From positions 1 to 33,926 of the forward strand of contig JAACCR010000050.1 of assembly GCA_009937205.1 (NCBI GenBank): a DNA stretch of 33,926 bases, in the 5' to 3' direction. The notes beneath the pieces were generated by a model. The model had not been told where the DNA came from and searched no databases. It worked only from the letters and a program-made list of their open reading frames with translations. The position numbers and the translations under genes are program-made. Below are positions 1 through 7,024 of the stretch, piece by piece; the first letter of the stretch is position 1, and each line of letters opens with the position of its first letter. This DNA comes from Methanobacteriota archaeon. Lineage in GTDB: Archaea; Thermoplasmatota; Poseidoniia; Poseidoniales; Poseidoniaceae.

Positions 1-1267
1 AGTCATCGTTTACTTGCCATTGTTCAACATAGTTTCCATTGTCACATAGATGCATGTATTCGTACGGGTCGTATGACTCCTCCTCAGCATCATCGTGGAA
101 CGGATTTAGTTCTCCTAATTCCAGGTCCATTTCGTCTGCAATATCTTCGCCGAATGTTTCTATGGTCTCAGTCATTGAGGCTTGTATTACATGCCCCATC
201 ATCCAGGACATCAAAGGGTTAATTGGGCCACAACTGTTACAAAATCTAACATTGGTTGAACCGCCATCTCCTAGCTCAACTGAAAGTGAATCGGACATCT
301 CAAAGTACATGCCAGTATCTGCCAAATCTGATTCAGTAATCTCCAAGGCACCTGAATTTGAGAGAGAGTCTGAAAGACTGAAATCGAATTCACCTACACC
401 CATACCGAACTCTTCGGTTGGGATACCTGTCAAATCAAAAGCATAATTCATTGAAGCGGAATAAGTTCCATCCATCTCCCCACACTCGTCGTTGACGTCA
501 GCCCACAAATCTGTAGAGCCTGTTTCAATACAGTTCCATTCTGTTTCATCTTCAGTTGAAACAGTGGAGTATAATTCACTAGCTTCATTTAATCTCCATT
601 CTGTGTGGGATGAATCTAATCCAATATCTCCGCTTGCGCTAATTCCAAAATCAACATCAAGAACTTCTCCACCGCCTTCAATTTGAGCGATAATTGTGAA
701 TTCAGCACCCATTCCAGCATTAATCGCTAAGTCTAGGTCAGCGCCAACCAATTCGCCGGTAGCGACATCAAAATATTCCACGTATAGTGCATCGGTTGTA
801 AATGTGTTATCAACATCATAACTTGCTTCTATATCAAATCCCGTAGGGTCCATAGATCCAAAGGTTGTCTCATCCCATTGTGTGTATAATGCTGAATCTG
901 CTAACATTCCGTGTCGAATTGTCAAATCAGTTGTTCTTGTCCAAACATCACCACTAATTCCATTGACATTTTGTGCCGTATGGTCTTCTTCCGAAAGCAC
1001 ATACATATTTGTTGCACCAGTTGTGATTTCTGCAACAATGAGTTCAAATCCTGCTGACGTTGCAGCATCCATTACATCGCCAAGAACATCGTTAAAATCT
1101 ATTTCGATAAAACCTTCAATGTCGCCATCTAGGTTAGACCAATCATATTCCATTCCATATGATACTACATTTGTAGGGGTTGAAGCCATGGCCCCTTGAG
1201 GGACGATGGATAGGGCTAAGATTGTCGCTAAAAGAACGACGGAAACTGTTCGCTGGGACTGCTTCAT
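1..1267 (-). CDS. Secreted protein of unknown function, N-terminal part (runs off the left edge)
   Basis: Reading leftward from an ATG at 1267, one frame stays open to the window edge for about 422 codons, so the C-terminus is missing. The first ~28 residues are a clear signal peptide: MKQSQR, a hydrophobic core (VVLLATILALSIV) and a likely cleavage after the Ala in GAMA-S. The mature part is acidic, rich in Asp/Glu/Gly/Thr, and looks like extended beta-structure with repeated short strands. It contains Cys pairs such as C-N-S-C, which could form disulfides or bind metal. No enzymatic motif is recognised. There is no obvious Shine-Dalgarno motif before the ATG; a TATA-like box lies 25-31 bases upstream, which would suit a leaderless transcript. 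Probably exported or on the cell surface; function unknown. Confidence 0.8.
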   Translation of the reverse strand, partial: MKQSQRTVSVVLLATILALSIVPQGAMASTPTNVVSYGMEYDWSNLDGDIEGFIEIDFNDVLGDVMDAATSAGFELIVAEITTGATNMYVLSEEDHTAQNVNGISGDVWTRTTDLTIRHGMLADSALYTQWDETTFGSMDPTGFDIEASYDVDNTFTTDALYVEYFDVATGELVGADLDLAINAGMGAEFTIIAQIEGGGEVLDVDFGISASGDIGLDSSHTEWRLNEASELYSTVSTEDETEWNCIETGSTDLWADVNDECGEMDGTYSASMNYAFDLTGIPTEEFGMGVGEFDFSLSDSLSNSGALEITESDLADTGMYFEMSDSLSVELGDGGSTNVRFCNSCGPINPLMSWMMGHVIQASMTETIETFGEDIADEMDLELGELNPFHDDAEEESYDPYEYMHLCDNGNYVEQWQVNDD

Positions 1268-1291
1268 GTGTGGATTGAGAAGAGGGCCCCT

Positions 1292-1298
1292 CATAAAA
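1292..1298 (-). promoter_or_regulatory. Possible TATA box for the secreted-protein gene
   Basis: Leftward strand reads TTTTATG, placed 25 to 31 bases before the ATG at 1267. This is the spacing expected of an archaeal TATA box for a leaderless mRNA. A short GC-rich imperfect palindrome (GAGGG-C-CCCTC on the + strand) lies between the box and the start. Assignment rests on position and AT-richness only. Confidence 0.3.
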
Positions 1299-1325
1299 GT
1301 TAGGGTTGTTATTAAATTCAAAAAA

Positions 1326-2324
1326 TTACCTTAATAAGGATTCTCTGTTGCCCCATATATCAAGCCAATGTCGTAGGTCTGATTCTATTCCTGCTGCTGA
1401 AACACGACATCCGCAAGCATTAGCATGTCCACCTCCCGTTGGATCAAGTGATGTTGCTAACCGAGATAAATCATAACGATCTTGTCCGTTTTCAATAAAG
1501 GAGTTAGCATAGAAACTAGCTGATAGTGCTGGCCTATCCGGAGTCTCTATTGCACCGTCCGAGTAACCATGAATTATGCAACAAGCATCAGCATCCTCTC
1601 CAGCCCAAGCTGTTACCAAATATCCATTAGAACGAACTCCTTTTTCATCCATACGACAAATAGCCAATCTATCTACAATCATAGTGTTCTCTTCTACAAT
1701 CTTCTGCGCCAAAATTCTGTCAGACTTGGCTCTATCAACATGTTGTGAAATTTTTTCATCTTGTAATAAATCTTTCAACGATAATCCACTTGACAATAAA
1801 TTTAGTACATTTTGAAGGTGCTCAGGATGTCGTAGAGAGAGTGAACGCGATAATTGTAATACTTTGCCGTCGGCCAAAAAATCCTCCTTGGAAATCCCAC
1901 CCGAATCTAATGCATCCACGATAGGCATTATTTCATTGAGATGGTCCAAATCCAGGACTGGAGAAAGTAAATCATATGCCAATCTTGCTGCGCTGGGAGT
2001 TGCTTCCCAATGGCAAACACCGCCTCTAGCAATGAATTCCTCCTCTTGTTTTGGAGAAGGGCGATTTGTTTGATGGTGGTCAATATACCACCCGCAATTT
2101 TCATGGAAAGGTAAATCGACAATTGCGGTGTTTTCATCTATGTATGAATCCATTGCTCCTGAGCGAACCAATGCTGCATGAGCAAAAACAACTTGCGCGT
2201 TTGGATTGGCTGCCTTGAGCACTGCTGCTGCGCATAACCCATCTAGATCAGAATCGGCAACAATACGTTTGAAATTCGGCAAACCTGCCATCTCCAAGAC
2301 CTCAGTACCGCTCACCATATCCAT
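1326..2324 (-). CDS. DHH/DHHA1-family phosphoesterase (RecJ/nanoRNase-like)
   Basis: Mn-dependent phosphoesterase of the DHH superfamily, which includes RecJ exonucleases, oligoribonucleases and cyclic-dinucleotide hydrolases. With the start at 2324 the protein is about 332 residues. Motif I is DSDLDG (24-29), the name motif is YIDHH (Asp82-His84), a VDALDSGG segment follows in mid-protein, and the DHHA1 substrate-binding signature GGGHANACGC sits at about 297-306. Metal-binding residues appear intact, so it should be active; the substrate cannot be read from sequence. The frame is open upstream to an ATG at 2405, whose CATG is shared with the divergent NUDIX start. I prefer 2324 because the DHH fold starts just after it and this leaves about 80 bases for promoters, but 2405 is possible. 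Confidence 0.85.
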   Translation of the reverse strand: MDMVSGTEVLEMAGLPNFKRIVADSDLDGLCAAAVLKAANPNAQVVFAHAALVRSGAMDSYIDENTAIVDLPFHENCGWYIDHHQTNRPSPKQEEEFIARGGVCHWEATPSAARLAYDLLSPVLDLDHLNEIMPIVDALDSGGISKEDFLADGKVLQLSRSLSLRHPEHLQNVLNLLSSGLSLKDLLQDEKISQHVDRAKSDRILAQKIVEENTMIVDRLAICRMDEKGVRSNGYLVTAWAGEDADACCIIHGYSDGAIETPDRPALSASFYANSFIENGQDRYDLSRLATSLDPTGGGHANACGCRVSAAGIESDLRHWLDIWGNRESLLR

Positions 2325-2403
2325 GCGTAAGCACGGGTGAAGAATATGTTTTCCTTGTCTAAAGTCCAAAAGTGACTTCAATAAAGCCCTGTTACCGTCA
2401 CAC

Positions 2404-2814
2404 ATGGAGACCTCATGCGGAGTTGTTCTTGTAAACCTAGGAACGGTATTACTACTCCAATACCCGCAAGGACATTGGGATTTCCCGAAAGGCCATGTTG
2501 AAGAGTCTGACACTGATCATTTTGAAACCACTAGAAGAGAATTATTAGAAGAAACTGGAATTAAAGATATCCATTTCGTAGAGGATTTTGTTGAAAGGAG
2601 CGAATACACCTATCGGCATAGAGGTAATATGAATACCAAACAAGTATACTGGTATCTAGCAGAAACTGAAAGAATCACCGTCACATTATCACATGAACAT
2701 CGCGGCCATATGTGGCTTGATTGGGAACAAGCCGAAGAGCAATTAACTCATGCAGAAACAACAAAAATATTGCAACTTGCACGTATTCATATGCGCTCAC
2801 TTGGTAAAGAATGA
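2404..2814 (+). CDS. NUDIX hydrolase, diadenosine tetraphosphatase-like
   Basis: A 136-residue single-domain NUDIX protein that should hydrolyse a nucleoside diphosphate-X substrate; the segment PQGHWDFPKGHVEE is typical of the Ap4A hydrolase branch. The Nudix helix follows: GHVEE then RRELLEETGI, giving the catalytic Glu cluster. Compared with the canonical spacing GX5EX7REUXEEXGU there is one extra residue and an Asp in place of the first Glu. The C-terminal part has the aromatic-rich strands (YRHRGNMNTKQVYWYLAE) usual for this group. The ATG at 2404 fits because the family begins with T-S-C-G-V-V soon after Met. It ends 3 bases before the convergent PduO-type gene and is divergent from the DHH gene. 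Confidence 0.88.
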   Translation: METSCGVVLVNLGTVLLLQYPQGHWDFPKGHVEESDTDHFETTRRELLEETGIKDIHFVEDFVERSEYTYRHRGNMNTKQVYWYLAETERITVTLSHEHRGHMWLDWEQAEEQLTHAETTKILQLARIHMRSLGKE

Positions 2815-2817
2815 GTG

Positions 2818-3513
2818 TTAAATGTCATCGTATTGAGAATCGGTTTGTCTCATTTTTTGCAGTATATCTGTAATCCCTGATTCCGCTCCTCGTTTTCCTA
2901 ATGGTTGCCATAATGTTTCTTCACTAACTAACATTTTTGATATCCAACGGCTCATGATAAACAGCCAATCGGAAAACCGATTGATATAGATTAGCGAGAT
3001 GTTGCTAACTGCGTCTTCTCCCTCTAAATCCTTCAGCCTAACCATCTCTCTTTCCAACCTCCTTGTAACCGTTCTAGCGAGATGTAAAGCTGCAACTGGG
3101 CCATCCCCGGTTGGTAAAATAAAACTAGACAGGGGTTCTAAATCCAATAGCCAAGCATCCATTTCTTCAAGCAAAACATCAGATTGTTGTTGACCGATTA
3201 ATACCATGTATTGGGGGATTTTTTCCGGATCGCAAGCCAACTCTCCTCCAAGATCAAACAACTCATTTTGAATCCGCTTCAGTGCTGAAGATATTACTAA
3301 TTGAACCCGCTCTATTGCTTTACTACCGCCACCATCTTCATGCGCTGGTAAACGATTAATTTCCATTGCTACGATTCCGATAACTGCGTTTAATTCATCA
3401 CAGCAACCTACGACCTCAAATCTCTGGTCAGATTTACTTCTACGTGAACCATCAACCAATGATGAACTACCGTCATCGCCTCCACCAGTGTAGACTCTTG
3501 TGATACGAACCAT
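2818..3513 (-). CDS. ATP:cob(I)alamin adenosyltransferase, PduO type
   Basis: Transfers the adenosyl group of ATP to cob(I)alamin to make adenosylcobalamin, the cofactor of mutases such as methylmalonyl-CoA mutase. At 231 residues it is somewhat longer than usual for the family. The N-terminal ATP-binding loop is TRVYTGGGDDGSSSLVDG. The family helix with (G)xxDELNAVIG follows, then FILPTGDGPVAALHLARTV with TRRLEREM, the counterpart of the canonical LP-G-G-x-x-A-x-L-H-x-A-R-x-x-x-R-R-x-E-R segment, and YINRFSDWLFIMSRW near the C-terminus. ATG at 3513 with a purine-rich GAGGGCGGGG upstream. Only 24 bases follow the DUF2203 gene on the same strand, so they are probably co-transcribed. No other cobalamin gene lies nearby. 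Confidence 0.9.
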   Translation of the reverse strand: MVRITRVYTGGGDDGSSSLVDGSRRSKSDQRFEVVGCCDELNAVIGIVAMEINRLPAHEDGGGSKAIERVQLVISSALKRIQNELFDLGGELACDPEKIPQYMVLIGQQQSDVLLEEMDAWLLDLEPLSSFILPTGDGPVAALHLARTVTRRLEREMVRLKDLEGEDAVSNISLIYINRFSDWLFIMSRWISKMLVSEETLWQPLGKRGAESGITDILQKMRQTDSQYDDI

Positions 3514-3537
3514 GGCCCCGCCCTCAACCCGACGAGG

Positions 3538-4023
3538 TCATGCCTCTATGAGTGGTTTGCGGGCGTTGAACCCCGCGTCTACGGCATGATACCATTCGAT
3601 ATCTTCTTCACCCAATGCCCAAGAAAATAGCGCGAGATTGCCATCTATCACCCCATACCATTCCAATCGCCCTGGTTCCAAACAAGCTACTCTTGTACCT
3701 GTTGATTCCAGGTTTTTCGCTGCTTGCTGCCATTGAGAGACAAGTTTAGCCAAATATTCTGCAATCTCTGAGACATGTTCGTGATTTGGATTTAGTGTTT
3801 CTAGCAATACTTCAAGTTCTTCACATAGATCGTGGGCTTCATCATTCATTACCTGTAAATCAATTAACAATTTTGATGCGAGCGGTAAAGATTCTCTAGC
3901 ACCTTCAATGGTGAGGATAACGGCATCGCTTGGGAGATGTGCGAGCATGGGGTCGGTGTCTAACAGAGCGGTTATCTCCACTGGACGACCTGAAAACTTT
4001 GAAGCATCTATAATTTCAGTCAC
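3538..4023 (-). CDS. DUF2203 family protein
   Basis: A 161-residue soluble, acidic protein. The C-terminal signature W-x-LGEEDIEWYHAVDAGFNARKPL matches what I recall of DUF2203 (LGEPEI-YWHELDAGFAGRKPL), and the centre is a predicted helical pair (DEAHDLCEELEVLLETLNP and EIAEYLAKLVSQWQQAAKNL). The preceding CLEPGRLEWYGVIDGNLALFSW forms the usual strand pair. The family has no established function known to me. Start is a GTG at 4023 with AAGGA about six bases upstream. It lies just upstream of the cobalamin adenosyltransferase gene in the same direction; whether that pairing has meaning is unknown. The 164-base gap upstream (4024-4187) contains two copies of TTGGCCGA but no gene I can support. 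Confidence 0.8.
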   Translation of the reverse strand: MTEIIDASKFSGRPVEITALLDTDPMLAHLPSDAVILTIEGARESLPLASKLLIDLQVMNDEAHDLCEELEVLLETLNPNHEHVSEIAEYLAKLVSQWQQAAKNLESTGTRVACLEPGRLEWYGVIDGNLALFSWALGEEDIEWYHAVDAGFNARKPLIEA

Positions 4024-4187
4024 CGTAGTTCCTTGTTATGGCACTCCTTCAAGTCATCGGCCAATTTCAATGAGAAAATGATGGTTTTCAAGATGGTTAA
4101 TTCGGCCAACATAGACTCATTGTAAATCAATTAGCCCAATTATGACCTGTTTCAGCTCATCTTGAATATCGAAAGTTGTGTAAAGGC

Positions 4188-4466
4188 TTACTTTCCGAGG
4201 CTTGGAACAATGTTAACAGTTTTTAGTTTCAATTTACGGACTATTTTACTTGCTGATAATACTGCAAGTAGGGCCCACATAGTCATTTCAATTATTATCA
4301 GAACGATGTATGCTGGACCAATGTCTCCAAGCAAATCAATTGCATCGTATGGAATACCATAAAATCCAATGAAAAGCGCTTGAGAAAGTATGCTAGATGA
4401 AAACCAAATCAATACTGCATACCAAAGCATTCCCCCTATACGATTTTGTTGTACATCCCTAAACAT
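4188..4466 (-). CDS. Small two-helix membrane protein, unknown
   Basis: A hypothetical protein of about 92 residues. From the ATG at 4466 (MFRDVQQNRIGG...) it has a short N-terminal tail, a first hydrophobic helix (WYAVLIWFSSSILSQALFIG), an acidic connection (GIPYDAIDLLGDIG), a second helix (AYIVLIIIEMTMWALLAVL) and a basic C-terminus (KIVRKLKLK), which suggests both termini face the cytoplasm. The frame is open to a TTG at 4496, but the ATG is preceded by GAGG, so I chose it. No family recognised. It stands alone between two gaps of over 100 bases, with an inverted repeat upstream that may act on it. Confidence 0.6.
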   Translation of the reverse strand: MFRDVQQNRIGGMLWYAVLIWFSSSILSQALFIGFYGIPYDAIDLLGDIGPAYIVLIIIEMTMWALLAVLSASKIVRKLKLKTVNIVPSLGK

Positions 4467-4528
4467 CTCAATCCTCAATATACAATTAGTCGTCAATCCT
4501 CTTAAGTCCTTCGCCTAATTGTGCAAGG

Positions 4529-4550
4529 AATTGCCGTATATTCGGCAATT
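4529..4550. repeat. Perfect 8-bp inverted repeat, hairpin or operator
   Basis: AATTGCCG, a 6-base AT spacer (TATATT), then CGGCAATT. It lies between the 3' end of the leftward gene at 4607 and the start of the leftward gene at 4466. It could be a hairpin after the upstream gene or an operator about 63 bases before the small membrane protein. There is no U-run directly after it on the leftward strand, so a bacterial-type terminator is unlikely. Confidence 0.4.
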
Positions 4551-4606
4551 TATACATAAAGCGGAAACAAAATACTCTTTTAGGTAGTTTTCCGGAAAGA
4601 GCGTAA

Positions 4607-5410
4607 TTATTCCTCTTCGCTTAATATTGGAAGATTTTGTGCGGCGATTGGATCGATTAATTTCAAATATTGATGAATCGCTTTTATCCATTCTTTTGCT
4701 ACTGCTTTCTCCCCTCCAACATCAACAAGAGAATCTAGCCATTTATCTGCTTCTTCAACATCTTGCATGAATAGATAAATTCTGTGAAGTGCCAAATATG
4801 CCATTGGGTTAAGATGTTCTTCATCTGCATCCCACCCCTTTTCGAAACAGGATATTGCCCCATGCGATCCAGATAACTGACCACGCTGTAAGGCGACCAT
4901 GCCCGCTTGTGACCATGCCAGTGGTAGACGTCCGATCAACAACCCTCTGAAAACAAGCCAAGTCTGAATTCCTGCTAGAACGACTAGAGAAAAGAATCCT
5001 GCCCATTGCTCACTCAAAGACAAATCTGGCCATGTCTGAATAATTAGGCCCGTCATGCCGACACAGAACATGAATCCGGACATTGGAGCGATGAGAACTT
5101 CTCTGCGAGTAACCATCATGTGATGGACGCCTGCAATTATTCCAAAAGCACCTAGTAAAGCAAGAGTCGCTAAATGCCCTGAAACTGCTACTGGATGTGG
5201 TGCAGATTGGCCAATGAAAAATCCAAAAGTTATCAGCAATGTTAGTGTTCCAAAACGCTTACTGGGTGTTGGGAATGGTTGCCTTCTACTCCCTAAGACG
5301 AGTATTATTCCGATTACTGCTTCGAATGCAATCAGCAGCCAACGCATATCCGATTCGTTAGCGAATATCATCTTCTGCCCCAACTCAACCAAATGGCCAG
5401 TGTTTTTCAC
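4607..5410 (-). CDS. Multi-pass membrane protein with a TPR-like C-terminal region
   Basis: About 267 residues. I count roughly five or six hydrophobic helices in the first 165 residues (for example WLLIAFEAVIGIILVLG, LTLLITFGFFIGQ, LATLALLGAFGIIAGV, FMFCVGMTGLIIQTW, FFSLVVLAGIQTWLVF). The last ~100 residues are soluble and helical with a TPR-like pattern (AGMVALQRGQLSGSHGAISCFEKGWD, then MAYLALHRIYLFMQDVEEADKWLDSL). No enzyme motif is seen. The start is a GTG at 5410, one base after the stop of the RlmH-like gene, so translational coupling is likely; ATG codons at 5371 and 5347 are alternatives. It may be a scaffold or assembly protein, but nothing beyond the topology supports that. Confidence 0.65.
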   Translation of the reverse strand: MKNTGHLVELGQKMIFANESDMRWLLIAFEAVIGIILVLGSRRQPFPTPSKRFGTLTLLITFGFFIGQSAPHPVAVSGHLATLALLGAFGIIAGVHHMMVTRREVLIAPMSGFMFCVGMTGLIIQTWPDLSLSEQWAGFFSLVVLAGIQTWLVFRGLLIGRLPLAWSQAGMVALQRGQLSGSHGAISCFEKGWDADEEHLNPMAYLALHRIYLFMQDVEEADKWLDSLVDVGGEKAVAKEWIKAIHQYLKLIDPIAAQNLPILSEEE

Positions 5411-5411
5411 C

Positions 5412-5846
5412 CTATGCTTTGTGATATCCGCTACCGCGATTTATCTCTGTGGCACGATATAATTGTTCAAGCAATAATACTGATGCCAATTCATGTGGAA
5501 ATGTCATCAAGGATAGTGAGATTCTAGCGATTGACTGTGATTTCCCGCTCTTTGGCCATCCATCAAATGGTCCGATCGCCAGATGCGTGTCCTGCCCTTG
5601 TAATGCCCACTCTTTGCACAATGTTGCTAATTCTTCAGAAGTATATTGTTTACCTCCTTCATCTAATAAAATCAATATTCCTTGCTTTGATTGTAATTGT
5701 TCCAAATAATCATCAACGCTTAATTTTTCACTATGCAACTCGGTTTTTATTCCCCGTGGCAATATCCTCTCACTATAACTTTGGATTAAGGAAGACATGG
5801 ATTTGTCTTTTGATTTGCCGTGGAAGTGAACTACAATCCTGCCCAT
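5412..5846 (-). CDS. rlmH: RlmH-like SPOUT methyltransferase (23S rRNA pseudouridine N3-methyltransferase family)
   Basis: About 144 residues from the ATG at 5846. Family features: an N-terminal strand plus lysine-rich turn (HFHGKSKDKSM), LILLDEGGKQYTSEELA, an AdoMet-knot segment (HLAIGPFDGWP, where bacterial RlmH usually has IGG(A/S)xG), and the very characteristic C-terminus SLSLMTFPHELASVLLLEQLYRA followed by I-N-R-G-S-G-Y-H. In bacteria RlmH methylates the pseudouridine in helix 69 of 23S rRNA; related proteins occur in some archaea and the target here is assumed by family. An upstream in-frame ATG at 5885 would add 13 residues; I chose 5846 because family proteins begin near that strand. 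Divergent from the 5967 gene across about 120 bases. Confidence 0.85.
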   Translation of the reverse strand: MGRIVVHFHGKSKDKSMSSLIQSYSERILPRGIKTELHSEKLSVDDYLEQLQSKQGILILLDEGGKQYTSEELATLCKEWALQGQDTHLAIGPFDGWPKSGKSQSIARISLSLMTFPHELASVLLLEQLYRATEINRGSGYHKA

Positions 5847-5966
5847 AGATATGCCAATGTGTTTGAGCACATGGCTTAATCGCATGATTTAGTGGAATTG
5901 TTGATATGGAGTTGATTGTTAGGGTTTTTACACAAGCCTCAAGTTTAGGAGGGGAGAGGGTAAGAT

Positions 5967-6302
5967 ATGGGATGGTGGCCGTTCGCAAAGAAATCTGCAA
6001 AGCGAGTCGTCAACGACCCGCTATTGAAAGATAATCGCACCTGGATTGGCGAATTAAGAGATCTTTGTGAAATGAATTTTGATTCACCTGAAGAGGCTCG
6101 CCGGCAAATCCGCCATAGACAAGTTGAATGGCGTAATAGTTGCAGTGAAGGTATCTTGACAAAAGCAAATTTGGAAGGATTGGAAAGTCGAGCTTTTCAC
6201 CTTCTAACATGTGATGATTCGGAATGGATGCGATGGTTGGATGACTTGGATTTCTGGAAGCCCGGGTGGAAACCTGTAACGGATGATACAAACGAGGCTT
6301 GA
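5967..6302 (+). CDS. Hypothetical tryptophan-rich protein, 111 residues
   Basis: Soluble protein with no family I recognise. The N-terminus is basic and aromatic (MGWWPFAKKSAKR), the middle is a charged helix-rich segment (DSPEEARRQIRHRQVEW) and the C-terminus is tryptophan-rich and acidic (SEWMRWLDDLDFWKPGW). It has a strong Shine-Dalgarno tract, GGAGGGGAGAGGG at 5948-5960, six bases before the ATG, so expression as a real gene is likely. It is first of three rightward genes; the next ATG is 26 bases after its stop. The amphipathic N-terminus might touch the membrane, but this is speculation. Confidence 0.65.
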   Translation: MGWWPFAKKSAKRVVNDPLLKDNRTWIGELRDLCEMNFDSPEEARRQIRHRQVEWRNSCSEGILTKANLEGLESRAFHLLTCDDSEWMRWLDDLDFWKPGWKPVTDDTNEA

Positions 6303-6328
6303 AGAAGGAGAGCCATAGCCCCAAACAC

Positions 6329-7015
6329 ATGGGTAAGCCGACTGTGCACTTGCTGTATACTTGTCCATTTAGTTGGAAAATACGTGGCTTAGTAGATTAT
6401 ATTGGGCTTGATGTTGATTACATTGGCATTAATGGACTAAGAGCAAAAAAGGAACTAGCTTTTGTCGAAGATTGGAATAAAGTTCCAGTCTTAACCGACT
6501 CCGATGGCTCAATACATTACGATTCCACTCCGATGATGTTCTATCTTGATGAGAAATACAACTCCTCTAAATTAACGACAACGAGTGATGTTGCGCGACG
6601 CGATGAATGGTTGCAATGGGTTGATACAAAAATGTCTAAGGCAACCATTCCAATATTATATGGTGGTTTATTTTCAGCCCTCCAAACAACTGTTCGGGTT
6701 TCAAGACTTGAAAAGTTTGGCTTCTTTTCTAGACGCCTATATGCCTGGGCTGGATTCCCAATAATGTGGGGATTTATCGCTCGTTCAAGAGTGAAGAAAG
6801 ATGGTCGCACACCTAAGCAGTTATGGCATGACCTTCTTAGTGAATTCACATCATCTCATACCGGAGATTTCTTTTCAGGAGATTCCCCTGATATCGTTGA
6901 TTTCGCTGCATTTGGCTATATGCGTTCTATCTCACCCTTTCCTCAATTTTCAAAATTGGAAGACCATGAAGCTGGAATGGCTTGGTATAATCGCATGATG
7001 GCGACTATTCAATGA
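6329..7015 (+). CDS. Glutathione S-transferase/PGES2-like thioredoxin-fold protein
   Basis: About 228 residues from the ATG at 6329. The N-terminal thioredoxin-like domain has LLYTCPFSWKIRGLVDYIGL, a CPxS redox/thiol motif at Cys12-Ser15, then NKVPVLTDSDGSIHYDST with the cis-Pro VP and the substrate-contact D-S pair. The rest is a helical GST C-terminal domain (RRDEWLQWVDTKMSK ... IVDFAAFGYMRSI). The combination with KKELAFVEDWNKVPVL resembles membrane-associated prostaglandin E synthase-2 and its microbial homologues. Most archaea lack glutathione, so the thiol partner is unknown. The frame is open upstream to a TTG at 6299 overlapping the previous stop; GGAG at 6307-6310 is rather far from the ATG. 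Followed after 9 bases by the FGE-like gene. Confidence 0.78.
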   Translation: MGKPTVHLLYTCPFSWKIRGLVDYIGLDVDYIGINGLRAKKELAFVEDWNKVPVLTDSDGSIHYDSTPMMFYLDEKYNSSKLTTTSDVARRDEWLQWVDTKMSKATIPILYGGLFSALQTTVRVSRLEKFGFFSRRLYAWAGFPIMWGFIARSRVKKDGRTPKQLWHDLLSEFTSSHTGDFFSGDSPDIVDFAAFGYMRSISPFPQFSKLEDHEAGMAWYNRMMATIQ

Positions 7016-7020
7016 GGTGA
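7014..7020 (+). promoter_or_regulatory. Shine-Dalgarno site that decides a TTG start
   Basis: GAGGTGA overlaps the TGA stop of the GST-like gene (7013-7015) and ends four bases before the TTG at 7025. It is the reason for accepting a TTG start for the next gene and implies coupled translation. Confidence 0.6.
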
Positions 7021-7024
7021 AAAT

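Noticed and set aside
39-1199. Rightward frames in the first 1.2 kb
   Set aside because: They are shadows of the leftward secreted-protein frame, which is longer, unbroken and has a signal peptide.
4024-4187. Hidden gene or RNA in the gap before the DUF2203 gene
   Set aside because: No frame of useful length with a start signal, and no cloverleaf or strong stem; only two TTGGCCGA copies were noticed.
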